From the NCBI RefSeq assembly GCF_037975245.1, contig NC_092563.1, forward strand, positions 15,001 through 79,000: a stretch of 64,000 bases of DNA. The letters are read 5' to 3'. Source of the DNA: Apostichopus japonicus (taxonomy: Eukaryota > Echinodermata > Holothuroidea > Aspidochirotida > Stichopodidae). Below, one piece after another: positions 1-13,677 of the stretch (its first letter is position 1; every line of letters starts with the position of its first letter). A model generated the notes under the pieces. The model did not search any database. It was not told the origin of the DNA and worked only from the letters and a program-made list of their open reading frames with translations. The position numbers and the translations under genes are program-made.

Positions 1-3000
1 TTTTATTGGATATGATAAGTCGGACCACCAAAAATGGTCAAAAAGTTTTTTTTTGACCTGAGGTCATACCAATCCAAGATGGCTGCCACTCAAAGTTAAC
101 CCCAACCCCTAGGGTTAGCTAGGGTTAGCTTGGGGTTAGCATATTCGACTCCTGTGTGTACACGATATGGTTTTTCGGGACACAAATTGGTGTCGTGATG
201 TAACTCGATGCGTACTATCACGTGATTATCTTAAACTTGTTTCAAGTCGTTTACTTTCTGAATGAGGGCGCTTTAAAGTTTTACCTAGGGGTCCGTTTCT
301 GAGACGGGAGGAATGAGCTATCGACCTGTAACTCACACCGAAGACTTATCACTTGAGTCGGTACAAAATAAGTTCCGCTTTTGACCCTTTTTTATTCTGA
401 CCGGAAGTGACGTCACCAAACGCAATATTGTCGATCATTATAAAACCAGATAATCGATTGCCTTTTAAATAGCAGCAAAAATAGGTCAGGACATGTTCTA
501 TTGATTCTGTGAATTTAAAAAAAAATCATCAATGTTTGACAAAATGGCGGCCAAAATAAAATATTAAACAAAAAATATGTTAAAAAAATATAAAAAATAT
601 CATCAAAGACCGGAATTGCATAAAACGACGTTTATATTATTTCTAATTATTAGTTCTACCTAAATCTGAAATTTCGAGCAAATTGGGTGAATTTGAATTC
701 TTCGCCGAAAATAGCGCCACCACCCGATGACGTCAGAAATTCAAAATCACGCGAAATACATGAAAATATTGTTACCGATAGTTTCGGACATGCCGAATCT
801 ATTGGTGCTATTTTGGAAACGATCGGATGTTCCGTTGTTGAGATATAGGTAGAGATATGTCGAAAAGTGGGTCGATGTGACGTCACGCTACAGCAAAACC
901 GGGCATCCGGTGGGAACGGGACATCCGGTGATAAAAGGTCACAGATAGGGCTATCCATCGATTATAACTTTGACTGATTTCCATTTGACCTAAGGTGGTA
1001 AAAAAGCTCCTCAAATGTTGACGTCGGCGCTGGCGTCCTTGTTTAGGGTTATCATAGCTGCTACCGGTGAAAAACACCGATTTTGGGGGGGACCTCAGAA
1101 ACGTATAGACTATACCCCCTTCCCGAAAATTAATGCTACCGTATGAGTTGTCTACACGTAGCTACGACTCTCGTCTCCCACATAACAAAAATTCAGCCCC
1201 GTCACATACCCTCGGTGGAAAGGAAGGGGTACCGTAAAGAGGTACTTTTTTTAACTTTTCAAGACAAAAACACCTATTTTTGGCGCAAGTAGAAATCATA
1301 TATATAAAGAGCCTTTTCCGCTCTGATAATTACACGAAATTAATGTCTGACAATGACGAGGGTGTCTTCTACTACACGTCAAAATTTCATGTCGATGGGT
1401 ACTTCAGAGAGGACAGGAGGGGGGGTTGACAAGAGGGGGTTTTCCGACTTTTGCACTTATGAAGAATACGTATTTCTATCGGGTCCTCTGGGACCACGTA
1501 TCTCCCGAACGGAAGCAGATATGGACCTGGGAGTTGCAGATTTGGGCTCCTGGGCATCGATTACCCCCTGTGACGTCATTTTGACCAAATCCATTTTTTG
1601 GGCAATTTCGGTAAAAACCGTAAGGGGTACCCCTTATGGTTTTTTTGGGTGAAAATAATTTTTGTCGCAAAGACGGGCAGTGTGTATCTTTTCTGGTTGT
1701 TCTCGACACGCTGATCACGAATCTGAAGTTAATTTTGGAATTAGGCGTTGTGTGGGTGCGTGGGGGGCCAAAAACCATTGGGAGGGGGGCACGACCCCAA
1801 GTGGGTGTCTCCAAAAAAGAACGAAATACACCTGTTCCGGTGCTTCTTGGGGCGCTGATGATGAATCTGAGATTATTTTGGCGGTTCGGAGACGTGGGGA
1901 GTGGTGGGGGAATTTAATGCCTTCCGGGCGTTCCATGGCGCACGCTACCGAGAGTTTCTTGCTGACTGTTTGTACTTTTTCTCAAAATGACCCCCCTACC
2001 ACCCCGGAGAAGCAACACACCTATGAGTTTCATTCTAATTTGGAAAGGGGACACCCTAGCGGTGGTACCCTTAAAAGATGGCCGTAATCGGACCACCCCA
2101 GTAACCATGGTAACGCTCCAAAGTAGAAGGGTCGTGATTTTCCCGTACATAGTAACACTAATTATTATGACTTTTTCGGATTTTTTCACAACTGACCCCC
2201 CTACCACCCCGGAGAAGAGACCCACCTACAGGTTTCATCCTATTTTAGAAAGGGGACACCCTAGCGGTGGTACCCCGAAAAGATGGCCGTAATCGGACCA
2301 CCCCAGAAACCATGGTAACGCTCCAGAGTAGAAGAGTCGGGATTTTCCCGTACATAGTAACACTAATTATTATGGCCTTTTCGGTTGTTTTTCAAAATGA
2401 CCCCCCGACCACCCCGGAGAAGTGACAAACCTAGGAGTTTTATTCTAATTTTGGAAAGGGGACACCCTAGCGGTGGTACCCTTAAAAGATTGGGTAATTT
2501 GGACTCACCTAGTAACCATGGTAACGCTCCAAAGTAGAAGGATCGGAATTTTTTGGGATTTTATTTCAAAATGACCCCCCTATCACCCCGGGGAAGAAAC
2601 GCACCTACAAGTTTCATAGTATTTTAGAAAGGGGACACCCTAGCGGTGGTACCCTGAGAAGATGGCCATAATCGGACTACCCAAGTGACCATGGTAACGC
2701 TCAAAGTAGAATGGTCGGAATTTTTAGGAAGTTTTTCAAAATGACCCTCCTATCACCCCGGGGAAGCAACGCACCTACAAGTTTCATGGTATTTTAGAAA
2801 GAAGACACCCTAGCGGTGGTACCCTGAAAAGATGGCCATAATCGGACTACACAAGTAACCATGGTAACGCTCCAAAGTAGAAGAGTCGGAATTTTTAGGA
2901 ATTTTTAGGATTTTTTCAAAATGACCCCCCTATCACCCCGGGGAAGGAACGCACCTACATGTTTTATGGTATTTTAGAAAGAGGACACCCCAGTGGTGGT

Positions 3001-3670
3001 ACCCTGAAAAGATGGGATAAATCGGACTGACCTTGTAACCATGGTAACGCTCCAAAGTATAAGAGTCGGTATTTCCAGAATTTAGTGTTGTAGGTGCCTG
3101 AGTCCCGAGTGTCCATTTCCAGGTCCCGACCGTCCATTTCCAGGTCCCGAGTGTCCATTTTTTTTGGTCTATCTCCAAAAGTGGGGGTTACGGGGGGCCG
3201 ATATTTGGTCAAAGGGCTGAACTGTTGTCACAGTACACCCACCAACACTTCAGGTCAGTTTGGGTCACATGACTTTTTATTAAAGCCATAAAATTCCAGT
3301 GATTTACCATACTAATTTACTACTTTAGTTTGAAAAATGACTACCCCTAGGGTTAAGGTCGAAAATCGTAAACTTTGATCTCTGACCTCCAAATTTCTTG
3401 TGGTTGTTAAGGGTCAATAGGGCACTGACATATGCAAAGGGCAAGTATATGTCACTTCCGGTTCATGTGTTATAGAGGGTCAAAGGTCAAAACTGTCGTT
3501 CCTTCCACAAAAGGTCAAAGATCGTGAGAGTGACCGAATACCACGAAACTTGCAACGATGACGTGTGAGGTCATAAGGAAAGGTCATCTGAAAAATTTCG
3601 GCCATGAGGTCATCGGGTCAAAGGTCAATCAGAGGTCAAAAATTTAATTCATCAATTTTTTCTTTTTTTT
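1..3670. repeat. Subtelomere-like macrosatellite, unit 1 (~3.67 kb)
   Basis: First of four head-to-tail copies of one long unit. Each copy begins near a TTGGATATGATTAGTCGG-like string and contains the same ordered landmarks: telomere-like CCCCTAGGGTTAGC near base 110, CRE palindromes TGACGTCA (at 408, 728, 878 and 1571), a block of 170-206 bp subrepeats, a short run of TCCCGACCGTCCATTT repeats near 3100-3160, and an AGGTCA-rich tail. This copy is about 420 bp longer than units 2 and 3 because it has six subrepeats instead of four. Short open frames in it recur in the other units but show no protein-family features, so no gene is called. Confidence 0.93.
1985..3065. repeat. Internal 170-206 bp subrepeats of macrosatellite unit 1
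   Basis: Six diverged tandem copies, each carrying GACCCCCCTA.CACCCCGG, GGGACACCCTAGCGGTGGT and AACCATGGTAACGCTCC in that order. GGTGGTACC occurs at about 2061, 2266, 2472, 2645, 2815 and 2995, giving spacings of 205, 206, 173, 170 and 180 bp. Units 2 and 3 have four copies each (about 5645-6310 and 8895-9560). Confidence 0.9.
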
Positions 3671-6600
3671 TATTCGATATGATTAGTCGGACCACCAAAA
3701 ATGGTCAAAAGTTTTTTTTTGACCTGAGGTCATACCAATCCAAGATGGCTGCCACTCAAAGTTAACCCCAACCCCTAGGGTTAGCTAGGGTTAGCTTAGG
3801 GTTAGCATATTCGACTCCTGTGTGTACACGATATGGTTTTTCGAGACACAAATTGGTGTCGTGATGTAACTCGATGCGTACTATCACGTGATTATCTTAA
3901 ACTTGTTTCAAGTCGTTTACTTTCTGAATGAGGGCGCTTTAAAGTTTTACCTAGGGGTCCGTTTCTGAGACGGGAGGAATGAGCTATCGACCTGTAACTC
4001 ACACCGAAGACTTATCACTTGAGTCTGTACAAAATAAGTTCCGCTTTTGACCCTTTTTTATTCTGACCGGAAGTGACGTCACCAAACGCAATATTGTCGA
4101 TCATTGCAAAACTAGATAATCGATTGCCTTTTAAATAGCAGCAAAAATATGTCAGGACACGTTCTATTGATTCTGTGAATTTAAAAAAAAATCAATGTTT
4201 GACAAAATGGCGGCCAAAATAAAATATTAATGAGAAAATACTTTAAAAAAATATAAAATAATAATCAAAGACCGGAATTGAATCAAACTAAGGTTTTATA
4301 ATTTGTAATTATCAGTTCTACCTAAATTTGAAATTTCGAGCAAATTGGGTGAATTTGAAATTTTCGCCGAAAATAGCGCCACCACCCGATGACGTCAGAA
4401 ATTAAAAATCACGCGAAATACATGAAAATATTGTTCCCGATAGTTTCGGACATGCCGAATCCATTGGTGCTATTTTAGGAACGATCGGATGTTCCGTTGT
4501 TGAGATATGGGTACAGATGAGTCGAAAAGAGGGTCGATGTGACGTCACGCTACAGCAAAACCGGGCATCCGGTGGGAACGGGACATCCGGTAATTAAAGA
4601 TCACAGATAGGGCTATCCATCGATTATAACTTTGCCTGATTTCCATTTGACCTAAGGTATTAAAAAAGCTGCTCGAATGTTGACGTCGGCGCTGGCGTCC
4701 TTGTTTAGGGTTATCATAGCTGCTACCGGTGAAAAACACCTATTTTGGGGGGGACCTCAAAAACGTATAGACTATACCCCCTTCCCGAAAATTAATGCTA
4801 CCGTATGGGTTGTCTACACGTAGCTACGACTCTTGTCTCCCACATAGCCAAAATTCAGCTCCGTCACATACCCTCGGTGGAAAGGAAGGGGTACCGAAAA
4901 GAGGTACTTTTTTTACTTTTCAAGACAAAAACACCTATTTTTGGCGCAAGTAGAAATCATATAGACAAAGAGCCTTTTCCGGTCAGATAATTACACGAAA
5001 TTGACGTATGACAATGACGAGGGTGTCTTCTACTACACGTCAAAATTTCATTTCAATGGGTACTTCAATGAGGACAGGAGGGGGGGTTGACAAGAGGGGG
5101 TTTTCCAACTTTTGCACGCATGAAGAACACGTATTTCTATCGGGTCCTCTGGGACCCTATATCTCCCGAACGGAAGCAGGTATGGACCTGGGAGTTGCAG
5201 ATTTGGGCTCCTGGGCATCGATTACCCCCTGTGACGTCATTTTGACGAAATCCATTTTGGGGCAATTTCGGTAAAAACCGTAAGGGGTACCCCTTATGGT
5301 TTTTTTGGGTGAAAATAATTTTTGTCGCAAAGACGGGCAGTGTGTATCTTTTCTGGTTGTTCTCGACACGCTGAACACGAAAATGAAGTTAATTTTGGAA
5401 TTGGGTGTTGTGTGGGGTCATGGGGGGCCATAAACCATTGGGAGGGGGGCACGACCCCAAGTGGGTGTCTACATAAACGAACGAAATACACCTGTTCTGG
5501 TGCTTCTTGGGGTGCTGATGATGAATCTGAGATTATTTTGGCGGTTCGTAGGCGTGGGGAGTGGTGGGGGAATTTAATGCCTACCGGGCGTTCCATGGCG
5601 CACGCTACCGAGAGTTTTTTGCTGACTGTTTATACTTCTTCTCAAAATGACCCCCCTACCACCCGGAGAAGTGACAAACCTAGGAGTTTTATTCTAATTT
5701 TGGAAAGGGGACACCCTAGCGGTGGTACCCTGAAAAGATTGGGTAATATGGACTCACCTAGTAACCATGGTAACGCTCCAAAGTAGAAGGATCGGAATTT
5801 TTTGGATTTTATTTCAAAATTACCCCCCTATCACCCCGGGGAAGAAACGCACCTACAAGTTTCATAGTATTTTAGAAAGGGGACACCCTAGCGGTGGTAC
5901 CCTGAGAAGATGGCCATAATCGGACTACCCAAGTGACCATGGTAACGCTCCAAGTAGAATGGTCGGAATTTTAAGGATTTTTTTCAAATTGACCCTCCTA
6001 TCACCCCGGGGAAGCAACGCACCTACAAGTTTCATAGTATTTTAGAAAGAAGACACCCTAGCGGTGGTACCCTGAAAAGATGGCCATAATCGGACTACCC
6101 AAGTAACCATGGTAACGCTCCAAAGTAGAAGGGTCGGAATTTTTAGGAATTTTTAGGATTTTTTCAAAATGACCCCCCTATCACCCCGGGGAAGGAACGC
6201 ACCTACATGTTTCATGGTATTTTAGAAAGAGGACACCCCAGCGGTGGTACCCTGAAAAGATGGGATAAATCGGACTGACCTTGTAACCATGGTAACGCTC
6301 CAAATTATAAAAGTCGGTATTTCCAGAATTTAGTGTTGTAGGTGCCTGAGTCCCGAGTGTCCATTTCCAGGTCCCGACCGTCCATTTCCAGGTCCCGAGT
6401 GTCCATTTTTTTTGGTCTATCTCCAAAAGTGGGGGTTACGGGGGGCCGATATTTGGTCAAAGGGCTGAACTGTTGTCACAGTACACCCACCAACACTTCC
6501 GGTCAGTTTGGGTCACATGACTTTTTATTAAAGCCATAAAATTCCAGTGATTTACCATACTAATTTACTACTTTATTTTGAAAAATGACTACCCCTAGGG

Positions 6601-6917
6601 TTAAGGTCGAAAATCGTAAACTTTGATCTCTGACCTCCAAATTTCTTGTGGTTGTTAAGGGTCAATAGGGCACTGACATATGCAAAGGGCAAGTATATGT
6701 CACTTCCGGTTCATGTGTTATAGAGGGTCAAAGGTCAAAACTGTCGTTCCTTCCACAAAAGGTCAAGGATCGTGAGAGTGACCGAATACCGCGAAACTTG
6801 CAACGATGACGTGTGAGGTCATAAGGAAAGGTCACCTGAAAAATTTCGGCCATGAGGTCATCGGGTCAAAGGTCAATCAGAGGTCAAAAATTTAATTCAT
6901 CAATTTTCTCTATTTTT
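3671..6917. repeat. Subtelomere-like macrosatellite, unit 2 (~3.25 kb)
   Basis: Second copy of the unit, period 3247 bp to the next. It is nearly identical to unit 3: conceptual translations of matching frames differ by zero to two residues, which points to recent tandem duplication or gene conversion. It holds the same CRE palindromes, four subrepeats and AGGTCA-rich tail. No coding gene is supported. Confidence 0.93.
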
Positions 6918-9900
6918 TATTGGATATGATTAGTCGGACCACCAAAAATGGTCAAAAGTTTTTTTTTGACCTAAGGTCATACCAATCCAAGATGGCTGCC
7001 ACTCAAAGTTAACCCCAACCCCTAGGGTTAGCTAGGGTTAGCTTCGGGTTAGCATATTCGACTCCTGTGTGTACACGATATGGTTTTTCGGGATACAAAT
7101 TGGTGTCGTGATGTAACTCGATGCGTACTATCACGTGATTATCTTAAACTTGTTTCAAGTCGTTTACTTTCTGAATGAGGGCGCTTTAAAGTTTTACCTA
7201 GGGGTCCGTTTCTGAGACGGGAGGAATGAGCTATCGACCTGTAACTCACACCGAAGACTTATCACTTGAGTCTGTACAAAATAAGTTCCGCTTTTGACCC
7301 TTTTTTATTCTGACCGGAAGTGACGTCACCAAACGCAATATTGTCGATCATTGCAAAACTAGATAATCGATTGCCTTTTAAATAGCAGCAAAAATATGTC
7401 AGGACACGTTCTATTGATTCTGTGAATTTAAAAAAAAATCATCAATGTTTGACAAAATGGCGGCCAAAATAAAATATTAATGAGAAAATACTTTAAAAAA
7501 ATATAAAATAATAATCAAAGACCGGAATTGAATCAAACTAAGGTTTTATAATTTGTAATTATCAGTTCTACCTAAATCTGAAATTTCGAGCAAATTGGGT
7601 GAATTTGAAATTTTCGCCGAAAATAGCGCCACCACCCGATGACGTCAGAAATTAAAAATCACGCGAAATACATGAAAATATTGTTCCCGATAGTTTCGGA
7701 CATGCCGAATCCATTGGTGCTATTTTAGGAACGATCGGATGTTCCGTTGTTGAGATATGGGTACAGATGAGTCGAAAAGAGGGTCGATGTGACGTCACGC
7801 TACAGCAAAACCGGGCATCCGGTGGGAACGGGACATCCGGTAATTAAAGATCACAGATAGGGCTATCCATCGATTATAACTTTGCCTGATTTCCATTTGA
7901 CCTAAGGTATTAAAAAAGCTGCTCGAATGTTGACGTCGGCGCTGGCGTCCTTGTTTAGGGTTATCATAGCTGCTACCGGTGAAAAACACCTATTTTGGGG
8001 GGGACCTCAAAAACGTATAGACTATACCCCCTTCCCGAAAATTAATGCTACCGTATGGGTTGTCTACACGTAGCTACGACTCTTGTCTCCCACATAGCCA
8101 AAATTCAGCTCCGTCACATACCCTCGGTGGAAAGGAAGGGGTACCGAAAAGAGGTACTTTTTTTACTTTTCAAGACAAAAACACCTATTTTTGGCGCAAG
8201 TAGAAATCATATAGACAAAGAGCCTTTTCCGGTCAGATAATTACACGAAATTGACGTATGACAATGACGAGGGTGTCTTCTACTACACGTCAAAATTTCA
8301 TTTCAATGGGTACTTCAATGAGGACAGGAGGGGGGGTTGACAAGAGGGGGTTTTCCAACTTTTGCACGCATGAAGAACACGTATTTCTATCGGGTCCTCT
8401 GGGACCCTATATCTCCCGAACGGAAGCAGGTATGGACCTGGGAGTTGCAGATTTGGACTCCTGGGCATCGATTACCCCCTGTGACGTCATTTTGACCAAA
8501 TCCATTTTGGGGCAATTTCGGTAAAAACCGTAAGGGGTACCCCTTATGGTTTTTTTGGGTGAAAATAATTTTTGTCGCAAAGACGGGCAGTGTGTATCTT
8601 TTCTGGTTGTTCTCGACACGCTGAACACGAAAATGAAGTTAATTTTGGAATTGGGTGTTGTGTGGGGTCATGGGGGGCCATAAACCATTGGGAGGGGGGC
8701 ACGACCCCAAGTGGGTGTCTACATAAACGAACGAAATACACCTGTCCTGGTGCTTCTTGGGGTGCTGATGATGAATCTGAGATTATTTTGGCGGTTCGTA
8801 GGCGTGGGGAGTGGTGGGGGAATTTAATGCCTACCGGGCGTTCCATGGCGCACGCTACCGAGAGTTTTTTGCTGACTGTTTATACTTCTTCTCAAAATGA
8901 CCCCCCTACCACCCGGAGAAGTGACAAACCTAGGAGTTTTATTCTAATTTTGGAAAGGGGACACCCTAGCGGTGGTACCCTGAAAAGATTGGGTAATATG
9001 GACTCACCTAGTAACCATGGTAACGCTCCAAAGTAGAAGGATCGGAATTTTTTGGATTTTATTTCAAAATTACCCCCCTATCACCCCGGGGAAGAAACGC
9101 ACCTACAAGTTTCATAGTATTTTAGAAAGGGGACACCCTAGCGGTGGTACCCTGAGAAGATGGCCATAATCGGACTACCCAAGTGACCATGGTAACGCTC
9201 CAAGTAGAATGGTCGGAATTTTAAGGATTTTTTTCAAATTGACCCTCCTATCACCCCGGGGAAGCAACGCACCTACAAGTTTCATAGTATTTTAGAAAGA
9301 AGACACCCTAGCGGTGGTACCCTGAAAAGATGGCCATAATCGGACTACCCAAGTAACCATGGTAACGCTCCAAAGTAGAAGGGTCGGAATTTTTAGGAAT
9401 TTTTAGGATTTTTTCAAAATGACCCCCCTATCACCCCGGGGAAGGAACGCACCTACATGTTTCATGGTATTTTAGAAAGAGGACACCCCAGCGGTGGTAC
9501 CCTGAAAAGATGGGATAAATCGGACTGACCTTGTAACCATGGTAACGCTCCAAATTATAAAAGTCGGTATTTCCAGAATTTAGTGTTGTAGGTGCCTGAG
9601 TCCCGAGTGTCCATTTCCAGGTCCCGACCGTCCATTTCCAGGTCCCGAGTGTCCATTTTTTTTGGTCTATCTCCAAAAGTGGGGGTTACGGGGGCCGATA
9701 TTTGGTCAAAGGGCTGAACTGTTGTCACAGTACACCCACCAACACTTCAGGTCAGTTTGGGTCACATGACTTTTTATTAAAGCCATAAAATCCCAGTGAT
9801 TTACCATACTAATTTACTACTTTATTTTGAAAAATGACTACCCCTAGGGTTAAGGTCGAAAATCGTAAACTTTGATCTCTGACCTCCAAATTTCTTGTGG

Positions 9901-10166
9901 TTGTTAAGGGTCAATAGGGCACTGACATATGCAAAGGGCAAGTATATGTCACTTCCGGTTCATGTGTTATAGAGGGTCAAAGGTCAAAACTGTCGTTCCT
10001 TCCACAAAAGGTCAAGGATCGTGAGAGTGACCGAATACCGCGAAACTTGCAACGATGACGTGTGAGGTCATAAGGAATGGTCACCTGAAAAATTTCGGCC
10101 ATGAGGTCATCGGGTCAAAGGTCAATCAGAGGTCAAAAATTTAATTCATCAAGTTTCTCTATTTTT
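6918..10166. repeat. Subtelomere-like macrosatellite, unit 3 (~3.25 kb)
   Basis: Third copy, period 3249 bp to unit 4, closest to unit 2. It keeps the full landmark order, including the telomere-like motif near 7022, the CRE palindromes and the final AGGTCA tail. Confidence 0.93.
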
Positions 10167-12154
10167 TATTGGATACGATTAGTCGGACCACCAAAAATGG
10201 TCAAAAGTTTTTTTTTGACCTAAGGTCATACCAATCCAAGATGGCTGCCACTCAAAGTTAACCCCAACCCCTAGGGTTAGCTAGGGTTAGCTTAGGGTTA
10301 GCACATTCGACTCCTGTGTGTACACGATATGGTTTTTCGGGATACAAATTGGTGTCGTGATGTAACTCGATGCGTACTATCACGTGATTATCTTAAACTT
10401 GTTTCAAGTCGTTTACTTTCTGAATGAGGGCGCTTTAAAGTTTTACCTAGGGGTCCGTTTCTGAGCAGGAGGAATGAGCTATCGACCTGTAACTCACACC
10501 GAAGACTTATCACTTGAGTCTGTACAAAATAAGTTCCGCTTTTGACCCTTTTTTATTCTGACCGGAAGTGACGTCACCAAACGCAATATTGTCGATCATT
10601 GCAAAACTAGATAATCGATTGCCTTTTAAATAGCAGCAAAAATATGTCAGGACACGTTCTATTGATTCTGTGAATTTAAAAAAAAATCAATGTTTGACAA
10701 AATGGCGGCCAAAATAAAATATTAATGAGAAAATACTTTAAAAAAATATAAAATAATAATCAAAGACCGGAATTGATTCAAACTAAGGTTTTATAATTTG
10801 TAATTATCAGTTCTACCTAAATCTGAAATTTCGAGCAAATTGAGTGAATTTGAAATTTTCGCCGAAAATAGCGCCACCACCCGATGACGTCAGAAATTAA
10901 AAATCACGCGAAATACATTGAAATATTGTTCCCAATAGTTTCGGACATGCCGAATCCATTGGTGCTATTTAAGGAACGATCGGATGTTCCGTTGTTGAGA
11001 TATGGGTACAGATGAGTCGAAAAGTGGGTCGATGTGACGTCACGCTACAGCAAAACCGGGCATCCGGTGGGAACGGGACATCCGGTAATTAAAGATCACA
11101 GATAGGGCTATCCATCGATTATAACTTTGCCTGATTTCCATTTGACCTAAGGTATTAAAAAAGCTGCTCGAATGTTGACGTCGGCGCTGGCGTCCTTGTT
11201 TAGGGTTATCATAGCTGCTACCGGTGAAAAACACCTACTTTGGGGGGGACCTCAAAAACGTATAGACTATACCCCCTTCCCGAAAATTAATGCTACCGTA
11301 TGAGTTGTCTACACGTAGCTACGACTCTCTTCTCCCACATAACCAAAATTCAGCCCCGTCACATACCCTCGGTGGAAAGGAAGGGGTACCGAAAAGAGTT
11401 ACTTTTTTAACTTTTCAAGACAAAAACACCTATTTTTGGCGCAGATAGAAATCATATATACAAAGAGCCTTTTCCGGTCAGATATTTACACGAAATTGAT
11501 CAATGACAATGACGAGGGTGTCTTCTACTACACGTCAAAATTTCATGTCGATGGGTACTTCAGAGAAGACAGGAGGGGGGTTGACAAGAGGGGGTTTTCC
11601 AACTTTTGCACGTATGAAGAACACGTATTTCTATCGGGTCCTCTAGGACCCTATATCTCCCGAACGGAAGCAGGTATGGACCTGGGAGTTGCAGATTTGG
11701 GCTCCTGGGCATCGATTACCCCCTGTGACGTCATTTTGACCAAATCCATTTTGGGGCAATTTCGGTAAAAACCGTAAGGGTTTAACCCTTATGGTTTAAC
11801 CCTTATGGTTTTTTTGGGTGAAAATAATTTTTGTCGCAAAGACGGGCAGTGTGTATCTTTTCTGGTTGTTCTCGACACGCTGATCACGAATCTGAAGTTA
11901 ATTTTGGAATTGGGTGTTGTGTGGGGTCATGGGGGGCCAAAAACCATTGGGAGGGGGGCACGACCCCAAGTGGGTGTCTACATAAACGAATGCAATACAC
12001 CTGTTCCGGTGCTTCTTGGGGCGCTGATGATGAATCTGAGATTATTTTGGCGGTTTGGAGGCGTGGGGAGTGGTGGGGGAATTTAATACCTTCCGGGCGT
12101 CCCATGGCGCACGCTACGGAGAGTTTTTGGCTGATTGTTTGTACTTTTTCTCAA

Positions 12155-13130
12155 AATGACCCCCCTACCACCCGGAGAAGTGACACACCTAGGTGTTTCA
12201 TTCTAATTTGGGAAGGGGACACCCTAGCGGTGGTACCCTTAAAAGATGGCCGTAATCGGACCACCCCAGTAACCATGGTAACGCTCCAAAGTAGAAGGGT
12301 CAGGATTTTCCCGTACATAGTAACACTAATTATTATGACATTTTCGGATTTTTTCCAAAATGACCCCCCCACCATCCCGGAGAAGTCTCACACCTACAAG
12401 TTTCATTCTAATTTGGGAAGGGGACACCCTAGCGGTGGTACCCTTAAAAGATGGCCGTAATCGGACCACCCCAGTAACCATGGTAACGCTCCAAAGTAGA
12501 AGAGTCGGGATTTTCCCGTACATAGTAACACTAATTATTATGACCTTTTCGGATTTTTTTCCAAAATGACCCCCCACCACCCCGGAGAAGAGACGCACCT
12601 AATAGTTTCATCCTATTTCGGAAAGGGGACACCCTAGCGGGTGTACCCCGAAAAGATGGCCGTAGTCGGACCTCCCCAGTAACCATGGTAACGCTCCAAA
12701 GTAGAAGGGTCGGGATTTTCAAAAACGTATATAGCAAATTATTATGCCTTTTCAGATTTTGTTTCAAAATGACCCCCCTATCACCCAGGAATGAAAGGTA
12801 CCTACAAGTTTCATACTAATTCGGAAAGGGGACACACTAGCGGTGGTACCCTGATAGGATGGCCGTAATCGGACCACTCCAGTAACCATGGTAACGCTCC
12901 AAAGTAGATGGGTCGGGGTTTTCCCGTACGTAGTAACACTAATTATTTTGGCCGTTTTAGATTTTTTTCAAAATGACCCCCCGACCACCCCGGGGAAGTA
13001 TCGAACCTATTAATTTCATCCTATTTCGGACAGATGACACCCTAGCGGTGGTACCCTGAAAAGATGGGGGAAATCGGACTGACCCAGTAACCATGGTAAC
13101 GTTCCAAAGTATAAAAGTCGGTTTTTTCCC
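12155..13130. repeat. Internal subrepeats of macrosatellite unit 4
   Basis: Five tandem copies of the ~200 bp subrepeat, recognised by the CACCCTAGCGG box near 12225, 12430, 12630, 12835 and 13040 and by AACCATGGTAACG in each. They are more diverged from one another than those of units 2 and 3. A 209-codon open frame across the first copies reflects the repeat and is not called as a gene. Confidence 0.85.
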
Positions 13131-13433
13131 GTATATAGAGTAATTTAGTGTTAGGCAGATTGGTTAATGATTTTTAATTAATTAACCGAATATGCAAATG
13201 AGCTGAAATTTTTATGACGTCATCGATAGGATGTAACGGAAGGGTAAAAAATGTTTGAAGGTGCCCCCCCAAGTTTTGCACTTGGGAAGGGGGTCCCCCA
13301 CCCCAAAAATTCACCCCCCTCCAATTTTTACCAAAATGGTGCCAATTTGTCGAGGGGGTGCAGGGGTACCTAAAAAAATTAATTTCGACACCCCCACCCC
13401 CGGGGAAGCATTTTTTTGGTAATATTTTGTCAA

Positions 13434-13676
13434 GTCCCGACCGTCCATTTTCATTAGGTCCCGACCGTCCATTTCCAAGTCCCGATCGTCCATTTCCAAG
13501 TCCCGACCGTCCATTTTCAGGTCCCGACCGTCCATTTTGAAGTCCCGACCGTCCATTTTCGTACTCTAACATTTTTCGAAAAAGTGCCAAGTCCCGACCG
13601 TCCATTTTCAAGTCCCGACCGTCCATTTTCAAGTCCCGACCGTCCATTTCTAGGTCCCGAGTGTCCAAGTGTCTGA
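13434..13676. repeat. 21-bp minisatellite abutting the telomeric tract
   Basis: About nine copies of a GTCCCGACCGTCCATTT core with a 20-21 bp period, interrupted once near 13560-13590. Units 1-3 contain only three copies at the equivalent place (for example 3100-3160). The last, variant copy (GTCCCGAGTGTCC) is followed within about 10 bp by CCCTAA repeats. On the minus strand the period reads as a seven-residue protein repeat, but nothing else supports coding. Confidence 0.88.
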
Positions 13677-13677
13677 A

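Larger units (their letters stand above)
10167..13677. repeat. Divergent last macrosatellite unit, joined to telomeric repeats
   Basis: Fourth copy. Its first ~1.9 kb matches units 1-3. The subrepeat block (about 12155-13130) is more diverged with five copies, and the AGGTCA-rich tail seen in the other units is absent. Instead there is a private segment (13140-13430) with TGACGTCA at 13213, then an expanded 21-bp minisatellite that runs directly into CCCTAA repeats. The terminal unit of the array is therefore structurally different from the others. Confidence 0.88.

Noticed and set aside
656-12767. Dozens of 60-209 codon open frames in the macrosatellite, some repeated in each unit
   Set aside because: They track the DNA repeat on both strands, overlap each other, vary in length with indels and show no domains, so they are by-products of the repeat.
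13174-13668. 164-codon minus-strand frame with MDGRDL repeats
   Set aside because: The peptide repeat is the 21-bp minisatellite read in frame; no start context, domain or flanking gene structure supports it.
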